Translations under genes and position numbers: made by a program
Origin: PGYR01 sp048267165
GTDB taxonomy: Bacteria; Bacteroidota; Ignavibacteria; Kapaibacteriales; UBA2268
Direction: 5' to 3'
DNA: 9,666 bases
Assembly (NCBI GenBank): GCA_048267165.1
Contig: JBLWYD010000091.1
Coordinates: 1 to 9,666, forward strand
Notes under the pieces: model-generated
Told to the model about the DNA's origin: nothing
What the model saw: only the letters and a program-made list of their open reading frames with translations
The model's database searches: none
Part shown: in pieces, positions 6,845 through 9,666 of the stretch
Position numbering within the stretch: the stretch's first letter is position 1
Layout of the letters: the number at the start of each line of letters is the position of its first letter

Positions 6845-7427
6845 TAGTTAATTAATTTAATAGGGACTTTAATTCTTTTTGTAGATAGTTTACTTTTTTT
6901 ATCCTCGTTGTTAAAGCTTAAGAACAAACTATCTTTTACCAATATATTTTCAGCTAAATCTGGTAATTTGTTTTTAAAATCATTAAAAAAGTCGAGTACT
7001 ATAGAATCACTTTTAAACTCTCTATTTCTATAAGAGTGCAATATTTGGTCGGAATATTTCTTGTTTGTTATTAAATGTTTAGAATAAATAATGTATTTTT
7101 TCTTTGTACTAGGTGTTATTTTTTTCTACTGAAGTTCTTTTTCTTTTTTAATTTTCCATTTGCTTCTAACTCATACAAAAATGTATGTGTACCACTGTTT
7201 TTATCTGCATAAATATATTTATGAGATATGAACTCACGTGGTATTAGAAAACTTTTATTTTCAACTTCTAAATATATAGGAACACTAATAGCCCAAATAT
7301 CTTTCTGCTCTTTATCATACCAAACGATAACTTTGTGTTTATTAGAAACTTTACTTGTAACAGCAATTTCTTTACTTGTACTACAAGAAACTAATAAAAG
7401 TGTGAGTATAGTATTTAAATACTTCAT
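6844..7427 (-). pseudogene. lipoprotein gene broken by a frameshift in an A7 tract
   Basis: The 5' part (7116-7427) encodes 103 residues beginning with a lipoprotein signal, LLLVSC, with Cys15 as lipidation site, and stops at TAA (7116-7118) directly after seven A (7119-7125, T on the plus strand). One extra A would let the frame continue as KKITPSTKKKYIIYSKH and on through the 65-codon frame 6844-7041 to KRIKVPIKLIN, giving about 194 residues. That length and the ends match the intact 214-residue gene downstream: LYELEANGKLKKKKNFSRK corresponds to LYSVEGGSLKSAGNYNRK, and the shared C-terminus lies past the shift. The second part has only a TTG in place of a start. Alternatives are a homopolymer sequencing error, phase variation or programmed slippage; the TAATG join to the next gene supports a formerly intact frame. 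Confidence 0.7.
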
Positions 7428-7509
7428 TTTATCTTAATATATCCATAATGGTTTTTGCAAAGCTCTCTCATGTAATGTGTTTTTAAAGTTTTTATATTGA
7501 TTTAGAAAT

Positions 7510-8253
7510 TTAATTTTCACTCCATTCATCAAACACTTGAGCTACCCAAAAATCCTTTTTGCTATCATACTTAAAGTAAATTTGTTCACTCCCAAAATCA
7601 GTCTCTATTTGTAAAATAGCATTTTTCAAGTCTTTACTTATAATTATACTTTTAAGCTCAAATAGTAAGTTTTTATATTTGATTTTTCCACCTGGGTAAT
7701 AAGCTACCCCCCTAAAAACAGCTAGAACATCTTTATCCTTTTTTAACCCATAAACAGACGCAGTTGCAAATCGTTTTCTCTTATTTATTATTTTTTTATA
7801 CTCTTCATTATAATAAAGCAATGTACGCTCAGTATTTCTAGAGCGTGGATAAAGAATGTGTTTATTTGATTTTTTCTTGTTTATAGGCTTAAAAAAAACT
7901 CTTCCATAATTATCTTTTGTTTTAATTATTGAATCACAAATAGCAACATTTACAGATTGGTCTATAACTAAATATTTCACACTGGACAACAGTCTGTTTT
8001 TTCCACTACCTACAGAATCAAGAAATCTTTCGTAGAGGACGTATATTGTTTGATCTATCTTGTTGAGACTCTTTAATTTTTCTTCTGAAATAGGTATAGA
8101 ATTATTTTCCCATGTAGTGTAAAACTCCTGTGCTTTTATCATTCTACTTTTACAAGAAGACATAATTAAAATCAAGAACATTATTTTAAACAAAGAGATT
8201 TTAGACTTAGAATTATAGAATTTAAAAAGAGTCTTTAGAAATGATATATGCAT
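7510..8253 (-). CDS. putative lipoprotein, leading immunity candidate for the adjacent metalloprotease effector
   Basis: A 247-residue protein with a basic N-terminal stretch, a hydrophobic run (about residues 25-31) and SSC, making Cys34 the likely lipidation site. An internal ATG at residue 25 would leave too short a signal, so the first ATG is kept. The rest is unrecognised; it contains the conserved-looking GVAYYPGGKIKYKNLLFELK near residues 183-202 and an acidic end (FDEWSEN). No enzyme motif is visible. The gene begins 9 bases after the stop of the TssD-like metzincin gene, the position typical of cognate immunity genes, and lipid anchoring in the periplasm fits neutralising a protease delivered there. 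The role is inference; the lipoprotein call is from the sequence. Confidence 0.65.
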   Translation of the reverse strand: MHISFLKTLFKFYNSKSKISLFKIMFLILIMSSCKSRMIKAQEFYTTWENNSIPISEEKLKSLNKIDQTIYVLYERFLDSVGSGKNRLLSSVKYLVIDQSVNVAICDSIIKTKDNYGRVFFKPINKKKSNKHILYPRSRNTERTLLYYNEEYKKIINKRKRFATASVYGLKKDKDVLAVFRGVAYYPGGKIKYKNLLFELKSIIISKDLKNAILQIETDFGSEQIYFKYDSKKDFWVAQVFDEWSEN

Positions 8254-8262
8254 ATTGTACTT

Positions 8263-9666
8263 TTATTTTAGTTTAGAATATTCTTGTAATTTTTCCCACT
8301 GCCATTTGTAAGTATGTTTTTTATTGTTTTGATAATCCATATAATTATCTGTTTTATTACTCTTAAACTCATGTTCAGCTCCCTTAAAAGTATGTCTTAA
8401 TCCCATTGCATGCATAAGCTCATGTATAATGTTTTCTGTCTCAATATTACCGTTAGGGTCTAATACTAGGAAAGCAACACCTGTTCCTGTAGGTGACACT
8501 CCTCCCATTGTTTTATATTTTCCATTTGGTTGAATATCTTTTTCATTAATACATTTTTGATTGATAAAATACACCGTCAATTTATTTACATCTTCTACAT
8601 GCTTACTACTTATGGCTGATAGAATAACCTCTTTTCTACTTCTTTCAATATAGTTTCCTATATCTACATTAGGATGTTTCTTTAAAAAACCATAATTTTT
8701 AAACTTTGTTGAATGTTGACTAATATCAATTAGTGTAGCACTGTTATTCGTTATAGGAGCATCTATTAAGGCAGGGTTTAAACCTTTTCTAAGATAATTT
8801 TCCAGTTTTTGTTTATTAACTTCCTTTTTTAAAAGTGCATAGTCTTTTCCATTTCCTTGGATTTCCACAAAGCACCATTCTAGGTCTATCGTTTTAGGTT
8901 TAGGGTAGTATATATTAAGAGCGCCAACCGTTAATTTATTATCTGCTTTAACAAGGATTTGTGCTGGGATGGCATTATTGTTTTTACATGTAATTTTTAC
9001 CTCTTTAACTCCTTTTAAATTTTTTGGTTCAAAACTAAAATCTGGGTGTTCTTCAAAAGCTATATCATCATATTCTTTAGCTCTACCTTTCTTTTCCCAA
9101 TCTAGCATTAATTCTACAGTTTGGTTTTTCCTTATGCTTATCCAATTTGGTATATATTCATCCTCCAGTATTTTTTCTGAAAGAGGTTTGTATTCTTTCT
9201 TTAATTTTTCATAATCAGATGTAACAATACTTTCTTTAGGGATACTATCAAAACCAAAAACTCCATTTTTAATATCGGTATTTTTAGCTCTTAATATTAT
9301 TTTAAAAGGATGTTTTTCTTTCTGGGATTCTTTATTTTCTTTCGCTTTATAAGGAGTTTCTTTTATAGGCGGTATAAAACTTTCTTGCCAGTGTTTTATA
9401 TAACGAGTAGGACTTTTTCTCCTCCAATCTGTACTATTATTAAAAAAACGATAGTCTTGCATCGCAGGCGATATGGTTAACGTAACATACATCCCTTTTT
9501 GGTTGTCAAAAGCTTCGTAATAATTTACAAGTACTCCATCTTGAAAGTTGTATTGGAATAGCTCTACTCCATCAAACTCGTCTTTGTAAAAGACTATTTT
9601 ACCATCTCTTAATAGGTATAAATTAGCAGGATATTCAACTTTTGGGTTTTCTTTTCTATCGGCTTT
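8263..9666 (-). CDS. TssD/Hcp-like domain fused to metzincin-type zinc metalloprotease, putative type VI effector (5' end off window)
   Basis: The frame is open to the right edge: 467 residues are visible and no stop precedes the ATG at 9492, so that ATG is internal. The first 80 visible residues (RDGKIVFYKDEFDG, FQDGVLVNYYEAF, GMYVTLTISPAMQDYRFFN) match the C-terminal half of Bacteroidota TssD, the Hcp-like tube protein of subtype iii type VI systems, in which a 'GKIVFYRRD' strand is followed by 'VNY.E.F....M...LTISA'. A charged linker follows, then a beta-rich region of about 190 residues. The C-terminal domain carries HELMHAMGLRH (8392-8424), an exact metzincin HEXXHXXGXXH, preceded by ENII, and a Met-turn NYMDY 16 residues later. 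All three zinc-binding histidines and the catalytic glutamate are present. A TssD carrier with a toxin C-terminus and a lipoprotein gene 9 bases downstream suggests an effector/immunity pair; protease activity and delivery are inferred. Confidence 0.75.
   Translation of the reverse strand, partial: KADRKENPKVEYPANLYLLRDGKIVFYKDEFDGVELFQYNFQDGVLVNYYEAFDNQKGMYVTLTISPAMQDYRFFNNSTDWRRKSPTRYIKHWQESFIPPIKETPYKAKENKESQKEKHPFKIILRAKNTDIKNGVFGFDSIPKESIVTSDYEKLKKEYKPLSEKILEDEYIPNWISIRKNQTVELMLDWEKKGRAKEYDDIAFEEHPDFSFEPKNLKGVKEVKITCKNNNAIPAQILVKADNKLTVGALNIYYPKPKTIDLEWCFVEIQGNGKDYALLKKEVNKQKLENYLRKGLNPALIDAPITNNSATLIDISQHSTKFKNYGFLKKHPNVDIGNYIERSRKEVILSAISSKHVEDVNKLTVYFINQKCINEKDIQPNGKYKTMGGVSPTGTGVAFLVLDPNGNIETENIIHELMHAMGLRHTFKGAEHEFKSNKTDNYMDYQNNKKHTYKWQWEKLQEYSKLK

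Noticed and set aside
7228..7437. Plus-strand 69-codon frame
   Set aside because: It is antisense to the lipoprotein part of the frameshifted gene, which has a clear signal peptide; the plus frame has no recognisable features.
7425..7472. Possible 15-codon minus-strand leader ORF (MRELCKNHYGYIKIK) with ATGA overlap onto the lipoprotein start
   Set aside because: It is too short to support, has no ribosome-binding signal, and the overlap can arise by chance in this A+T-rich gap.
8969..9214. Plus-strand 81-codon frame
   Set aside because: It is antisense to the metalloprotease gene and has the serine- and phenylalanine-rich composition typical of such shadows.

Overview
The window is A+T-rich DNA whose codon habits, many lipoprotein signals, weak Shine-Dalgarno sequences and TAnnTTTG-type -7 boxes point to the phylum Bacteroidota. 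The protein families point to a member of the Flavobacteriaceae; genus and species cannot be fixed from the sequence alone. No rRNA, tRNA, CRISPR array, transposase or integrase is visible.

Left part (1-2710): the N-terminus of an ABC-F ATPase leaves the window on the minus strand. On the plus strand follow an RraB-family protein, an exported YARHG-domain protein and an SH3-like lipoprotein of unknown role.

Middle (2711-5698): an 857-base stretch without an intact gene holds an unrecognised 47-codon minus-strand coding tail, then a conspicuously G+C-rich array of seven 42-bp tandem repeats, a perfect 8-bp hairpin and a promoter-like leader. Next comes a complete 629-residue NACHT (STAND) NTPase, the candidate immunity or anti-phage gene of the window. 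Facing it, 16 bases away, is a clean 74-codon C-terminal fragment of holA (DNA polymerase III delta subunit), cut off exactly at the stop codon of the next gene.

Right part (5699-9666, all minus strand): this looks like a type VI secretion effector/immunity island read from right to left. It begins off-window with a protein whose visible start resembles the C-terminal half of a Bacteroidota TssD (Hcp tube protein) and whose C-terminus is a metzincin-type zinc protease (HEXXHXXGXXH plus a Met-turn). Nine bases downstream is a lipoprotein, the best immunity candidate. Then come a frameshifted lipoprotein gene, its intact apparent paralogue joined by TAATG overlap, and a four-helix membrane protein. 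The inferred logic is that the TssD-linked protease is delivered into the periplasm of rivals while surface- or periplasm-anchored lipoproteins protect the producer. The window therefore seems to be an accessory region combining inter-bacterial warfare with a possible phage-defence gene, spliced next to a broken copy of a housekeeping gene.
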